64,000 nt of DNA from Colwellia sp. TT2012 (GTDB lineage: Bacteria > Pseudomonadota > Gammaproteobacteria > Enterobacterales > Alteromonadaceae), in assembly GCF_001440345.1 (NCBI RefSeq), contig NZ_LJYX01000021.1, positions 248,001-312,000 of the forward strand, read 5' to 3'. Position 1 is the first letter of the stretch. Every line of letters starts with the position of its first letter. The position numbers and the translations under genes are program-made. Of this stretch, positions 45,591 to 55,129 are shown one piece after another. Below the pieces are notes generated by a model, which saw nothing but the letters and a program-made list of their open reading frames with translations, was not told where the DNA came from and did not search any database.

Positions 45591-46306
45591 TTTATTTAAC
45601 ACTCAATTTATCAACATTAATATACTATTTAGCACATTAATGATGACTGCCAGAGTGTGGTTTTATTCTCTGTCAATACAAAGTATTTTTTACATAGTTG
45701 CTCGTCTATTGTCTGTACGCTTTACCCTTGCAGTTGATACAAGCTATTTATTGAAAACCGCATCCGCTTACAAATATTTTCTTCACAATAGTGACTTTTC
45801 TGTTGTTGGATTCTCTACATCATTGATTTATTATCAAATAATTTTTTGGCTGGCAATGTCTCTATTAACTTCATTACACTATATTTATTACAGATAGATG
45901 AGCTATTAGTTAGCTGAACAACCCTATACCGCGTTAATATTTTCGGTGGCATTACTTGCACTTTGATTGTTTTGTTGGCTTATTTACCGGCTATCGTTTG
46001 CTAATATACTAAAAAATATAATCCTATTATTTTGGGCAGATGAAGCCATCAGTAATTTAGCACTAATCCATACTCCGGCTAGCTTCACCTCATTAGCCAG
46101 TTTAAACAAAACAAAAAATGACCAAAATAATGCTAGTATAAGTTTTAAACAGAATATGCAGGCTAATAGTGCCAATAAGATTGAGGGAAATATTGTTCAG
46201 GGACTAAAGTCACAGCTAATAGAACATTTTCAACTTTAAGATTAATGATTCATAAAAATAACGTTAACCGATAATCGACAATGCTTCCTTAGTCACTTGC
46301 AGTCAA
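45591..46306. other. Probably decayed or non-coding stretch after pilA
   Basis: Two short plus-strand frames occur here. One at 45640-45897 (85 codons) is hydrophobic and aromatic-rich (SLSIQSIFYIVARLLSV) with no ribosome site. The other, 45967-46239 (90 codons, TTG start), has one hydrophobic segment then a polar Asn/Gln-rich tail. Either might be a small membrane protein, but more likely they are remains of older genes. I assign no function. Confidence 0.35.
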
Positions 46307-48259
46307 ATGCTGCACTTAAAATATAAGTATAATAATCCGATGAAAAAAAAGTATTACCACCACGCACTATTACTGCTTCTTGTTGTTTTTGTCATTATTA
46401 TTTACCTGCCTGGTATCAATGGCGCGTTATACTACGATGATATACGTCCGCTTAGCGCCCTAAGCCAGGTTGCTAATTTAAACTCAGCCTTAGTTTATAT
46501 TTTTTCAGAAACGTCTGGCCCGCTTGGACGCCCAATTTCCATGTTTACCTTTTTGTTTAATAGCGCAGATTGGCCAGTGGCAGAGTCAACAGGCGATATC
46601 AGTGCTTTTTTGCGTGTTAATATTGTATTACACGCGATAAACGGAATATTAATCTTCGGCTTAAGCTATTTCCTTGCCCTATTGTACCAAGGTAAAAAGA
46701 GTAGTAATTATTGGCTAGCGTTGGCAACAGCCGCATTTTGGTTAGTATTGCCAATGCATGTATCCACCTCACTCCTTGCAATACAACGCATGACAGGTCT
46801 ATCAGCTTTTTTTGTTTTTTCCGGGTTATTGCTGTATTTATATGGTTTGCATAAGCAAAATATAAATAGTAAGACCAAAAATAATGATGGCTTAAGCTTA
46901 CAAGTTACCGCATTATTGCTCTTTACTTTACTCGCCATGTTCAGCAAAGAAAATGGCATACTTTTACCGGTATTTGTCTTGGTATTAGAGTTGACTCTGC
47001 TCAACAAAATTAAAGGTATTAATTATCGACGAAAGTTACGTGTATCTGCCTGTGCACTCGGTTTACTGATAATATTAATTTATTTGGCCTACCTTAGTTT
47101 AAATCATAACGATATTTTTCAGGGACGTAATTTTACCCTGCTAGAGCGCTTAATCACACAGCCAAAAATATTGCTCGATTATCTTGTATTAGCCTTTATC
47201 CCAAATATTACCGCGTTCAACCCTTATCATGATAATTACCCTCACATTAAACATTTACTTGATTCAAATATAGCAATATTCGCCAGTATATTATTGATAA
47301 CAACACTTATCAGTGCAATTACCTTACGCCGTAGATACCCTTTATTTTCTTTCGCTGCGTTATGGTTTATATCTGCTCACTTACTAGAATCAAGTGTAGT
47401 GAATCTTGAGTTGTATTTTGAACATCGTAATTATATTGCGCTATTTGGTCCTTGCTTGGCAATGGTATTTGTATTCACAAAAATACCAACACACTATAAA
47501 AAACTCAGCGTAGTATTCTTTTCAATATATTGGATATATTTAGTTTTCAATTTAAGCATGACAACACAACTATGGGGTGACCCTTTTAATGCCTCACGCG
47601 CTTGGTTTATAGAGCAACAAGGGTCTCAAAGAGCAGCAGCTGACCTTGCATATAAATACTTCAACCGACAAGAGCCAGAGCAAGCTTGGCTAATAATGGA
47701 GCAGCAAGTACAAAGCTGTTCCGATTGCATTAACTCTCGCGCCCAGGCGATGTTATTTTCCTGTTTTGCCAGAAAGCATGAACGCACCACCGTACATTAC
47801 CAAAAGTTGTTCACGCTCGCTCATACTGCGAGAAAAGCTAACGGTGTTGCACCCGTGTTGGCCCAAGTACATAAGTTAATTGGTGATAAAGTATGCACTT
47901 CGCTGACACTATCAGATCTTAAACAACTGAATAGTGAACTACTCCACCTACCCGATACCGCTTACAATAAAAGATCACCCTATCTACAAAATTTGTACAG
48001 CATTGCGTTAACAGAAAGAAACAGTAAAGAAGCTATTCGATTATTATATTTAGCATGGAATGATCAACAAGACCGACTCATAGCCAATGAGCTTGTTGCT
48101 ATGTTATTAGCTGCAAATAGGTATGACGAAGCCAAGGACTTTGTTAACAATGAAATATGCAAAATATTGCCATTAAATCCAATATTGGCCAATATAGAGT
48201 TGCAGCAGTGTCTGGTATTATTTGAACGGGTGACTGCTACATTAAAGAGTAACTTATAA
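46307..48259 (+). CDS. Multi-spanning glycosyltransferase-like protein with C-terminal TPR-like helices
   Basis: 650 residues (639 if it starts at ATG 46340). There are about ten membrane spans. After the first span the segment YLPGINGALYYDDIRPL places an acidic DD pair at the start of a large loop, as in GT-C enzymes and TMTC/PMT-like proteins. A GRPISMFTFLFN motif follows. The last 200 residues are soluble alpha-helical pairs (AAADLAYKYFNRQEPEQAWL) typical of TPR. In related bacteria such proteins near pilA are suspected to modify pilin, but the sugar donor is unknown. It is followed by a GT2 and a flippase-like gene that could supply a lipid-linked sugar. Confidence 0.7.
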   Translation: MLHLKYKYNNPMKKKYYHHALLLLLVVFVIIIYLPGINGALYYDDIRPLSALSQVANLNSALVYIFSETSGPLGRPISMFTFLFNSADWPVAESTGDISAFLRVNIVLHAINGILIFGLSYFLALLYQGKKSSNYWLALATAAFWLVLPMHVSTSLLAIQRMTGLSAFFVFSGLLLYLYGLHKQNINSKTKNNDGLSLQVTALLLFTLLAMFSKENGILLPVFVLVLELTLLNKIKGINYRRKLRVSACALGLLIILIYLAYLSLNHNDIFQGRNFTLLERLITQPKILLDYLVLAFIPNITAFNPYHDNYPHIKHLLDSNIAIFASILLITTLISAITLRRRYPLFSFAALWFISAHLLESSVVNLELYFEHRNYIALFGPCLAMVFVFTKIPTHYKKLSVVFFSIYWIYLVFNLSMTTQLWGDPFNASRAWFIEQQGSQRAAADLAYKYFNRQEPEQAWLIMEQQVQSCSDCINSRAQAMLFSCFARKHERTTVHYQKLFTLAHTARKANGVAPVLAQVHKLIGDKVCTSLTLSDLKQLNSELLHLPDTAYNKRSPYLQNLYSIALTERNSKEAIRLLYLAWNDQQDRLIANELVAMLLAANRYDEAKDFVNNEICKILPLNPILANIELQQCLVLFERVTATLKSNL

Positions 48260-48409
48260 CTTTAATAAACTATAAATTTTGACAAGAAATAAATTACTTT
48301 CTGTTATATTACTTACTAAGTGACACATATTCACTTGTACTAATATTATTTTTTATATTTAAGATCTAACCCACAATGCCATATGTAACAAACGTCAAAA
48401 GAAATAAAA

Positions 48410-49279
48410 ATGAATACTAAACTATCAATTGTTATCCCTGCAAAAAATGAGCAGGTATCTATTAACGCTCTTATAACCAAACTTATTCACTTGCCTTTTG
48501 ACTATGGCGTTGAAGTAATTGTTGTTAACGATGGTTCAACTGATAAGACAGCACAAGTAGCACAAGAAGCCGGTGCAAAAGTGATCACTCACCCATATAG
48601 TAAAGGCAATGGTGCAGCAATAAAGACAGGTGCAAGAGCTGCAAAAGGAGATGTTATTATCTTTATGGATGCCGATGGCCAGCATAACCCTGACGATATT
48701 CCACGTTTATTAGCTAAACTTGAGCAAGGTTATGATTTGGTGGTCGGCGCCAGAAAAAAAGGCTCACAAGCAAGTATCGGGCGCAGTTTAGCGAACAAGT
48801 TTTATAACAAATTTGCCAGTTACATGACAGGCCATAAAATTGAGGATTTAACCTCTGGTTTTAGGGCAGTAAAAGCAAATAAATTTCGTCAGTTCTTATC
48901 TTTATTACCCAATGGCTTTTCTTACCCAACGACTTCTACTATGGCCTTTTTCCGTGCTGGTTATTCGGTAGCTTATGAGCCAATTCATGCCGCACAGCGC
49001 GTTGATGACAGTAATAGTCATATTCATATAGTAAAAGACGGTATACGTTTTTTATTGATCATATTTAAAGTGGGTACATTATATTCGCCGCTTAAACTAT
49101 TTTTACCTATTTCTGCCGCGGTATTTATGATTGGCTTATGCTATTACGCTTATACATTGGTAACCATGGGTCGTTTCACAAATATGAGCGCATTAATGTT
49201 TACCACTTCTTTAATAATATTTATGGTGGGCTTAGTTTCTGAACAGATTACAGCACTTATGTATAAACAGGAAGAGTAA
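48410..49279 (+). CDS. Glycosyltransferase family 2 (dolichyl-phosphate mannose synthase-like)
   Basis: 289 residues. GT-A fold with KLSIVIPAKNEQVSINALI, VIVVNDGSTDKTAQVA, the metal-binding DxD as MDADGQHNPDDI, then SGFRAVKANKFRQF; two C-terminal membrane spans (about 225-250 and 256-277). Such enzymes put a sugar on polyprenyl phosphate. It lies between the GT-C-like gene and a flippase-like gene directly joined to it (TAA then GTG), which supports a lipid-linked sugar pathway. Confidence 0.88.
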   Translation: MNTKLSIVIPAKNEQVSINALITKLIHLPFDYGVEVIVVNDGSTDKTAQVAQEAGAKVITHPYSKGNGAAIKTGARAAKGDVIIFMDADGQHNPDDIPRLLAKLEQGYDLVVGARKKGSQASIGRSLANKFYNKFASYMTGHKIEDLTSGFRAVKANKFRQFLSLLPNGFSYPTTSTMAFFRAGYSVAYEPIHAAQRVDDSNSHIHIVKDGIRFLLIIFKVGTLYSPLKLFLPISAAVFMIGLCYYAYTLVTMGRFTNMSALMFTTSLIIFMVGLVSEQITALMYKQEE

Positions 49280-50170
49280 GTGAAATCAGTCCTAATAAAA
49301 TATTTAACGGCTTTAAGTATTATAGGAATATTAGGGCTATGCTTTTACTACGCGTCTTCATTTTATATGGCTATAGTTAAGGAACCATTAATTTTTAGCT
49401 TATTAGTTCTAGTTAACTTGGTTCATTTTTATATTCAATCTTCATTATTTTTACTGCTACTTAACACCAAGATGGAAGCATCGAATAGAGACTGCATTGG
49501 AATTTGGGGATGTTCTACAATACTTAGTTACCTTGCTCCCTTTCAATCGGGCTTAATGATAAGAGGAGTGTTTTTTCATTCTGTCGGCATTAAAACAAAG
49601 GATATTTTCACCGCTAGTTTTTTGCAGCTGTTCATTAATATTACTATTGGTTGTCTTATTATTTTAATAATACAATATGATAAAATTCAAATTGAATATA
49701 TTTTAATTTTCGTGCTATTTTCTGTGGTTACTTTAAAGCTCCTTTTAAAGCTAAACTTTATAAAAGAAAAACTAAATACTTTTAGCTATCACAACATAAA
49801 GTATCGATTAAAAAAAATATTGAATCAAAGAGCCACCTTAATTAAAATAATTTCTTTTTCTTTAGCATTCCATTTAATACCTGGTTTTTCAACTTATCTT
49901 GGATTTCAATTAATCGGAGAGGTTGCATCGTTTAAAGATGCTATCTTAATATCATCAATGTCTTCTGTTGCCAGTGTTTTTTCTATTTTACCCAACAATA
50001 TAGGCATACAAGAAGCAATTATCAGTGGTTATACACTTAATAATCTTGGTTCGAGTGAGTTAGGGATAAAGCTATCACTATTATTAAGAATTACTCAGTT
50101 AACTGCGGGCGTTATAGCAAGTATAATGTCTTTAAATTTTATTATTTCGTTGTACAAAAAACATGTTTAA
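49280..50170 (+). CDS. Flippase-like integral membrane protein (UPF0104 / LPG synthase TM type)
   Basis: 296 residues from GTG 49280, directly after the GT2 stop. Seven or eight membrane spans. The pattern fits the lysylphosphatidylglycerol-synthase TM region family (PFQSGLMIRGVFFHSVGIKT, SMSSVASVFSILPNNIGIQE and the LLLRITQLTAGVI helix). Members are often encoded beside GT2 enzymes and may move lipid-linked sugars. Role inferred from family and context. Confidence 0.75.
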   Translation: MKSVLIKYLTALSIIGILGLCFYYASSFYMAIVKEPLIFSLLVLVNLVHFYIQSSLFLLLLNTKMEASNRDCIGIWGCSTILSYLAPFQSGLMIRGVFFHSVGIKTKDIFTASFLQLFINITIGCLIILIIQYDKIQIEYILIFVLFSVVTLKLLLKLNFIKEKLNTFSYHNIKYRLKKILNQRATLIKIISFSLAFHLIPGFSTYLGFQLIGEVASFKDAILISSMSSVASVFSILPNNIGIQEAIISGYTLNNLGSSELGIKLSLLLRITQLTAGVIASIMSLNFIISLYKKHV

Positions 50171-50834
50171 TAAAGAATATTATAAAAATTACTCTAGCAT
50201 TTTTAATTCATCGAAATTAAGAAAAAAATTTAGCCCTCAAATAAAATATTTAAAAAAAACAATAATTACCCTGCCGGATAATGCACTCAGTTTAGATGTC
50301 GGTTGTGGTGTAGGTTCACTGTTGTCACTTCAAGAAAATCTAAGACCAGATTTAAAAACTGTTGGTTTGGATATTGGAGAACCACCCTATCAGCTTTTTA
50401 AAGGCAGTTTAATAAAAGCTGACTGTATTAATATCCCTTTGCGTGAAAATTCATTTGATTTAATATCGGCATGTCATTTAATTGAACACTTACAAAAGCC
50501 CTCTGAGTTAATCACTGAACTGGTTAGGGTAACGAAAAAAGGAGGGGTGATATATTTTGAGGCTCCGTCTCAAAACTCAACAAATAGTTTACTGCCTTTC
50601 TCTTTTTGGGACGACCCGTCCCATATAAGACCATACTCTCCTTTGTCATTAAAAAATTTAGCCGAAATGCATGGTTTGACAGTTGTAAAATTTGGTATCA
50701 AAAGGTCTTTTCTATCCGTAATGATGCTATTACCTGTTTTATTTATAAATATGTTTATAAAAAACAAAATTAATACGAATGTTTATTGGTCATATGTTTT
50801 TGGTGCAAATAGTTACTGTATCTGTCGTAAATAA
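50163..50834 (+). CDS. SAM-dependent methyltransferase (class I)
   Basis: 223 residues. The SAM motif is LDVGCGVGSLLSL, followed by LDIGEPP (acidic loop), IPLRENSFDLISACHLIEHL and VTKKGGVIYFEAPS. This is the Methyltransf_11/UbiE-like pattern. The gene overlaps the flippase-like gene by 8 bp, so they are coupled. It may methylate a sugar or lipid carrier of the same pathway. Confidence 0.85.
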   Translation: MFNKEYYKNYSSIFNSSKLRKKFSPQIKYLKKTIITLPDNALSLDVGCGVGSLLSLQENLRPDLKTVGLDIGEPPYQLFKGSLIKADCINIPLRENSFDLISACHLIEHLQKPSELITELVRVTKKGGVIYFEAPSQNSTNSLLPFSFWDDPSHIRPYSPLSLKNLAEMHGLTVVKFGIKRSFLSVMMLLPVLFINMFIKNKINTNVYWSYVFGANSYCICRK

Positions 50835-50882
50835 CAGTAATATTCATCTACTACATCAAAAGTTTTAGGTAATATCCAAACT

Positions 50883-51647
50883 ATGAAAATATATTCCGCT
50901 TTAAATATGATCTTTGATTATTTACCTTCAACCTTAAAAAGTTAATTACTAAAGCAAAGCGAAAATAGATAAATTCAACAATAAAAACAAGAAAACTGAA
51001 GATGTATTTACACAAATATACCAATTGAATAAATGGGGAGGGGTAAAAGGTGAGTTTTCTTCGGGTTCAGGCACTGAACAGAATTCAATTATTAAGCCGT
51101 ATGTAAAAATGATATCTGACGTTATAAGCTATCAGAAGTTTGAAGTAACTTCATTTGTAGATCTTGGCTGTGGATACTTTAAGGTAGGTTCAAAATCACT
51201 TCCCTTTTGCTCAAGTTATATAGGTATTGATATTGTAAAGCCGCTAATATTGCACAATGAAAAAACTTTTATAAATGAAAAAGTTAATTTACAACATCTC
51301 AATATTATTGAAGATGAGTTACCAGAAGGAAATATTTGTTTCATTCGCCAAGTTTTTCAACACTTATCTAATGAGCAAATAATTAAAGTATTAGCAAAAC
51401 TAAAAAAATATAACTCAATTTTTATCACGGAACATTACCCAAGTGAAAGCACGTAATAACAACTAATATAAACAAGGTTCATGGGGCAGATATAAGACTT
51501 AATAGAGGTTCTGGCGTTTATCTTAGTGCTCGACCATTTAACATCCCAGAAGATCAATTAGAATTAGTATTAGAGGTAAAAGGAGTAGGCCTAGGTAAGA
51601 GCTATAATGAGCAAGGAATTATCAGAACATATTTATATACACCGTAA
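50883..51647 (+). pseudogene. Second SAM methyltransferase, frameshifted
   Basis: ATG 50883 starts MKIYSALNMIFDYLPSTLKS and stops at TAA. Homologous-looking sequence resumes in another frame at about 50955 (AKIDKFNNKNK, DVFTQIYQLNKWGG) and holds VDLGCGYFKVG (SAM motif), GIDIVKPLI and ICFIRQVFQHLSNEQII. It meets TAA 51454-51456 and then goes on in a third frame (VITTNINKVHG, GSGVYLSARPF, IRTYLYTP) to TAA 51645-51647. Together they make one methyltransferase of about 250 residues, with two frame changes. Confidence 0.75.
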
Positions 51648-51865
51648 ATGAACTTTTAAAAGACCATTTTTGCGTGATTGATTCAATATTCCCCCGATAC
51701 ACAGTTAGGATTACACCCTCATACATTGAGTAATAAAACAACCTGAGACCATATTCCTTATCTAACCTCAACTCGGGATAATAAATAGCCTTCTAACAGC
51801 TATTTTTACTATTATCTTCGTTACGTTGACGTTGTATTTGCACCAAAAAGATATGACCAATAACT

Positions 51866-52654
51866 TTATACGTTAAGTTTTTTAGTCTTTGCTATTGCTT
51901 GGTTAAAAACATCAATAACAGAACTAATCATATAAAACAAAAACCATGATATGGTAATTATAGTTAAAGGGCTATGCTTTAAATGCAAATACATCTCTGT
52001 CGCTGTATGCCCTACCGAAACATATACAGCATACGAGTTTATTCCAAGGGGAGTAGGTATATTTTCTGGTGCTCTCGTAGCTTTCAAAATACTTGGAGTT
52101 TCTTTTATCTCGGCTATTATTTTTCTAAATGTTGCATGTTTTACTAAACTAGGTTCATTAACCATTTCTTTTAACCCTAAAACGTTCCCTTCTTCATCTT
52201 CTTGGTATATTAATATATTTGGATCAAATACATGCCCCTTACCGTTGACTACCAATTCAGTAAAGGCGTGTTCAAATGTACTACCTGAGCTTTTACCAAC
52301 CCAAAAGCGATTGTATTGACTAATCCCTAGGTATCTTGAAAGAGTAATAACATTATTAGCTTGATAACCACAATTTCCAATACCTCCTTTAATAACAGAG
52401 GCTACTGAACTACCATCAAACCAGTCTGGATAACCTTCTTTCTCCCACCCTGGGTACTCTGATGTTTTAATGACATTTTGCGCTAGCCATTTTGTAAGGG
52501 CCTTTAATTGCTCTTCTAAAGTCACCTTTCCTTTTGTAGCTTCTTTGACAACACTAGCAAGATACAAGAAGTCTTTTTCATCAGAATCCAAATCAGACAG
52601 CGAAGTATAACTTAGAAGAACGACAGATAACGCAATAAAAAAATAAGTGGTCAT
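51866..52654 (-). CDS. Membrane-anchored transglutaminase-like protein
   Basis: 262 residues. A hydrophobic N-terminus (about 4-17) and a C-terminal span (ITISWFLFYMISSVIDVF) anchor a soluble domain with the papain-like/transglutaminase triad: Cys in GGIGNCGYQANNVI, His in TFEHAFTEL and Asp in GHVFDPN. Its length and triad order fit bacterial transglutaminase-like thiol enzymes, which act as proteases or amidotransferases. It lies in the glycan island, in its own transcription unit, opposite to the plus-strand genes. Substrate unknown. Confidence 0.75.
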   Translation of the reverse strand: MTTYFFIALSVVLLSYTSLSDLDSDEKDFLYLASVVKEATKGKVTLEEQLKALTKWLAQNVIKTSEYPGWEKEGYPDWFDGSSVASVIKGGIGNCGYQANNVITLSRYLGISQYNRFWVGKSSGSTFEHAFTELVVNGKGHVFDPNILIYQEDEEGNVLGLKEMVNEPSLVKHATFRKIIAEIKETPSILKATRAPENIPTPLGINSYAVYVSVGHTATEMYLHLKHSPLTIITISWFLFYMISSVIDVFNQAIAKTKKLNV

Positions 52655-52878
52655 TAACCATTAATTCACCCAAGTACTTTATTTTAACCTCTACAACTCA
52701 AAATATTAGACGATAGCTACTATAACTTAAAAAATATAACTTTTTCTAGCCGTGCGTATAACCTACTTGAAAGTCATTAAATTAGATTTCAAGTAAAACT
52801 TAATAATTTAACCAAATGTTATTTTTGACAATATATGACCAAAAGCGACATAATTTTTATAATGAATCACAAAATAAT

Positions 52879-53958
52879 TTAATACATTGAATCAGTGATT
52901 TTTTTACTTATTAATTTTGAACATGTAATCCAATTATATTTTTGAGAAAAGTAAAAAGCTTTTTCAATAGCCACTTTATCATGTTGATAATTATTTATTA
53001 ATTTAAGTAATTCATTTTCATTTTCAAAATATTTAGCATGTTCTTGGTATACTTCACGGGCAACGGGGATATCATATGAAAAAACCGCTGTATTTAACCT
53101 CATAGCTTCAATAGGAGGTAGGCCAAACCCTTCATATAAAGATGCTTGTATTAATATATCTGCCCTTTGGTATATATCTCCAATATTTTCGATATGCGGT
53201 ATTTCAGAAACAGAGATATTTATAGCTAAATGTTGAAGGCTGATTCTTGTTTGTTGATCAAATTTACCTACATGTACCCAATTAATAGAGTTATTGCATG
53301 ATAATAAAGCTTTAACAATTACTTGATAGTTCTTTCTCAAGCTAGCAGGTCCTACTGTCATTATTGTTAACTTGTCAGATGATTTCTTTATTTTTTTTAA
53401 ATAATCACCTTGATTTTCATAATTAAATTCTGGTGTTATTACGCCATTATAAGCAACTGAAATATTTTTACGTTCAACATTTAAATATTTTATAATTTCT
53501 TGTTTAGTAAAATTTGATATTGCAAAAATGTGTTTAGCTTTTTTTATACCTGGCCTTTTAAAAAAATAACTTAATATAAATATGAGAATGTTTTTAAACT
53601 TTACTTTATATGGAAAGTCATAAATGGGCCTTAAGCTAGTCAAGTCATGCATATGCAGATAAATATTTTTACTGTCAATGTAGGGGATAACTGTAGCGTC
53701 TGCATGGTCTGCAATATATACCATGGCATTTTTTGGTATTATTTTTTTACAATAACGAGGAAAAATAAAGTACCGGTATAAAACTTCTTTAACTATTTTC
53801 CATTTCCCTTGTTCTAGAGTCGCTTTGGGTTTCAAAACAACGTCTACTACGTTCCACCCCTGTCTTTCAAAGCCCTCTTTTAAACCCTTTGATACCACTC
53901 TAGTTGAGTAAGCTTGTAAGCCTAACACTCCACTTACTAAATATATTTTCTTATTCAT
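52879..53958 (-). CDS. Glycosyltransferase, GT4-like
   Basis: 359 residues. GT-B fold: N-terminal segment MNKKIYLVSGVLGLQAYSTR with a Gly-rich loop, then the nucleotide-sugar binding C-terminal half with IMTVGPASLRKNYQVIVKAL, IENIGDIYQRADILIQASL and EGFGLPPIEAM, the family's E-x7-E region. It overlaps the alpha-hairpin gene by 8 bp, as the last gene of the minus-strand operon. The sugar is not shown. Confidence 0.88.
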   Translation of the reverse strand: MNKKIYLVSGVLGLQAYSTRVVSKGLKEGFERQGWNVVDVVLKPKATLEQGKWKIVKEVLYRYFIFPRYCKKIIPKNAMVYIADHADATVIPYIDSKNIYLHMHDLTSLRPIYDFPYKVKFKNILIFILSYFFKRPGIKKAKHIFAISNFTKQEIIKYLNVERKNISVAYNGVITPEFNYENQGDYLKKIKKSSDKLTIMTVGPASLRKNYQVIVKALLSCNNSINWVHVGKFDQQTRISLQHLAINISVSEIPHIENIGDIYQRADILIQASLYEGFGLPPIEAMRLNTAVFSYDIPVAREVYQEHAKYFENENELLKLINNYQHDKVAIEKAFYFSQKYNWITCSKLISKKITDSMY

Positions 53959-55129
53959 ACTTTTGCTTTACCGATAGGGCTAAGCTCATCCAACCGTTGC
54001 ACCACCTTAATAAATTAAATTTTTTGGTGAAGTATTGATTTTTTTGATAGTAAAAAAATCCTTTCTGGTTATACATATTGGTAATAGTCCAATGATAAAT
54101 ATTATCAACTAATTCTGAATACTCATTTTTGTGACGAGAAAATGTAATTATTCCCTGGGCTGCGCCATGGATATCATAAGGTAATTCTTTATCACTCATC
54201 CACTTAGGAGCCCCATCATTATTGAATAAATTTTTAGCATAAAAATCTAAACCTTTTCTATATTGTGGCATCCATTGGTTATTACCAGACTCTTCCATAT
54301 AAAACCATAGGGCATCTAAAATAAAACCTGTGTGATAGTTGTCGTGTCTAATATGGGAATCTTCAGATGGATCAGTATAGTACCAAGCACCTTCATCGGT
54401 TTGTTGATTGACAACATAGTTAATTAACCGAAAAGCAATTTTAGATAGTTTATCAGAAGGACGGTAAATGCAATATTTAGCAATAACACACCCAATTAAA
54501 ATACTTACGTCCATTACCCTCATGGTCATTTCAACAGGCATATAGGATAAACACAATTCATTTTCATCATCTTTTAAGACACTAAGATCTCTCATGAAAA
54601 AGTTAATGCATTGCTCTACGACATTGAGATATTTTTCATTTTTAGTAACTTTATATGCATGAAGAAAACTCTCACAGACAAACGCACTAACAACGGCGTT
54701 TGGCATTTTTTTATGAGCAAAAAAGCCCATATCTTGCCATGGGTAGTGATAACCCCATGCAGTGGAATTATTATTTAAATCTGATTTAACATCTAATAAT
54801 AATTTAAGTAAATATTCAGCTTCAACCAAGTAAGCTTGATCTTTTGTTGTTTCATATAAGTTTAAATATGACCTAACAAATAAAGAAAGTCCTTTTGGGT
54901 TATAGGTTTTAGGGATCAACAACAACGGTCTTAAATTAATAGGGAAACGCATAACTCCTTGTATTGCAATTAACCTTGGCCATTTTGCCCACCCTAAAAA
55001 AAAATTTAAAATAGGGCTATTCAAGCCATCATGCTTATTAAACCCTCGATACTTTTCTTTTTTACAATAGGACAGAGTGTCTACTAAAATTTTATTACTA
55101 ACTGACTTATTTTTGTTGTTCATTTTCAA
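53951..55129 (-). CDS. Alpha-hairpin (six-hairpin-like) protein of a polysaccharide locus
   Basis: 392 residues, no signal peptide or membrane span. Repeated helix pairs with GLSLFVRSYLNLYETTKD, KMPNAVVSAFVCESFLHAY, then DNYHTGFILDALWFYMEESG and a closing LLRWCNGWMSLALSVKQ recall the alpha/alpha-barrel of GH88/GH105-like or epimerase-type proteins. No catalytic pair can be assigned with confidence. It overlaps asnB-like and GT4 genes, so it acts with them. Confidence 0.65.
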   Translation of the reverse strand: MKMNNKNKSVSNKILVDTLSYCKKEKYRGFNKHDGLNSPILNFFLGWAKWPRLIAIQGVMRFPINLRPLLLIPKTYNPKGLSLFVRSYLNLYETTKDQAYLVEAEYLLKLLLDVKSDLNNNSTAWGYHYPWQDMGFFAHKKMPNAVVSAFVCESFLHAYKVTKNEKYLNVVEQCINFFMRDLSVLKDDENELCLSYMPVEMTMRVMDVSILIGCVIAKYCIYRPSDKLSKIAFRLINYVVNQQTDEGAWYYTDPSEDSHIRHDNYHTGFILDALWFYMEESGNNQWMPQYRKGLDFYAKNLFNNDGAPKWMSDKELPYDIHGAAQGIITFSRHKNEYSELVDNIYHWTITNMYNQKGFFYYQKNQYFTKKFNLLRWCNGWMSLALSVKQKYE

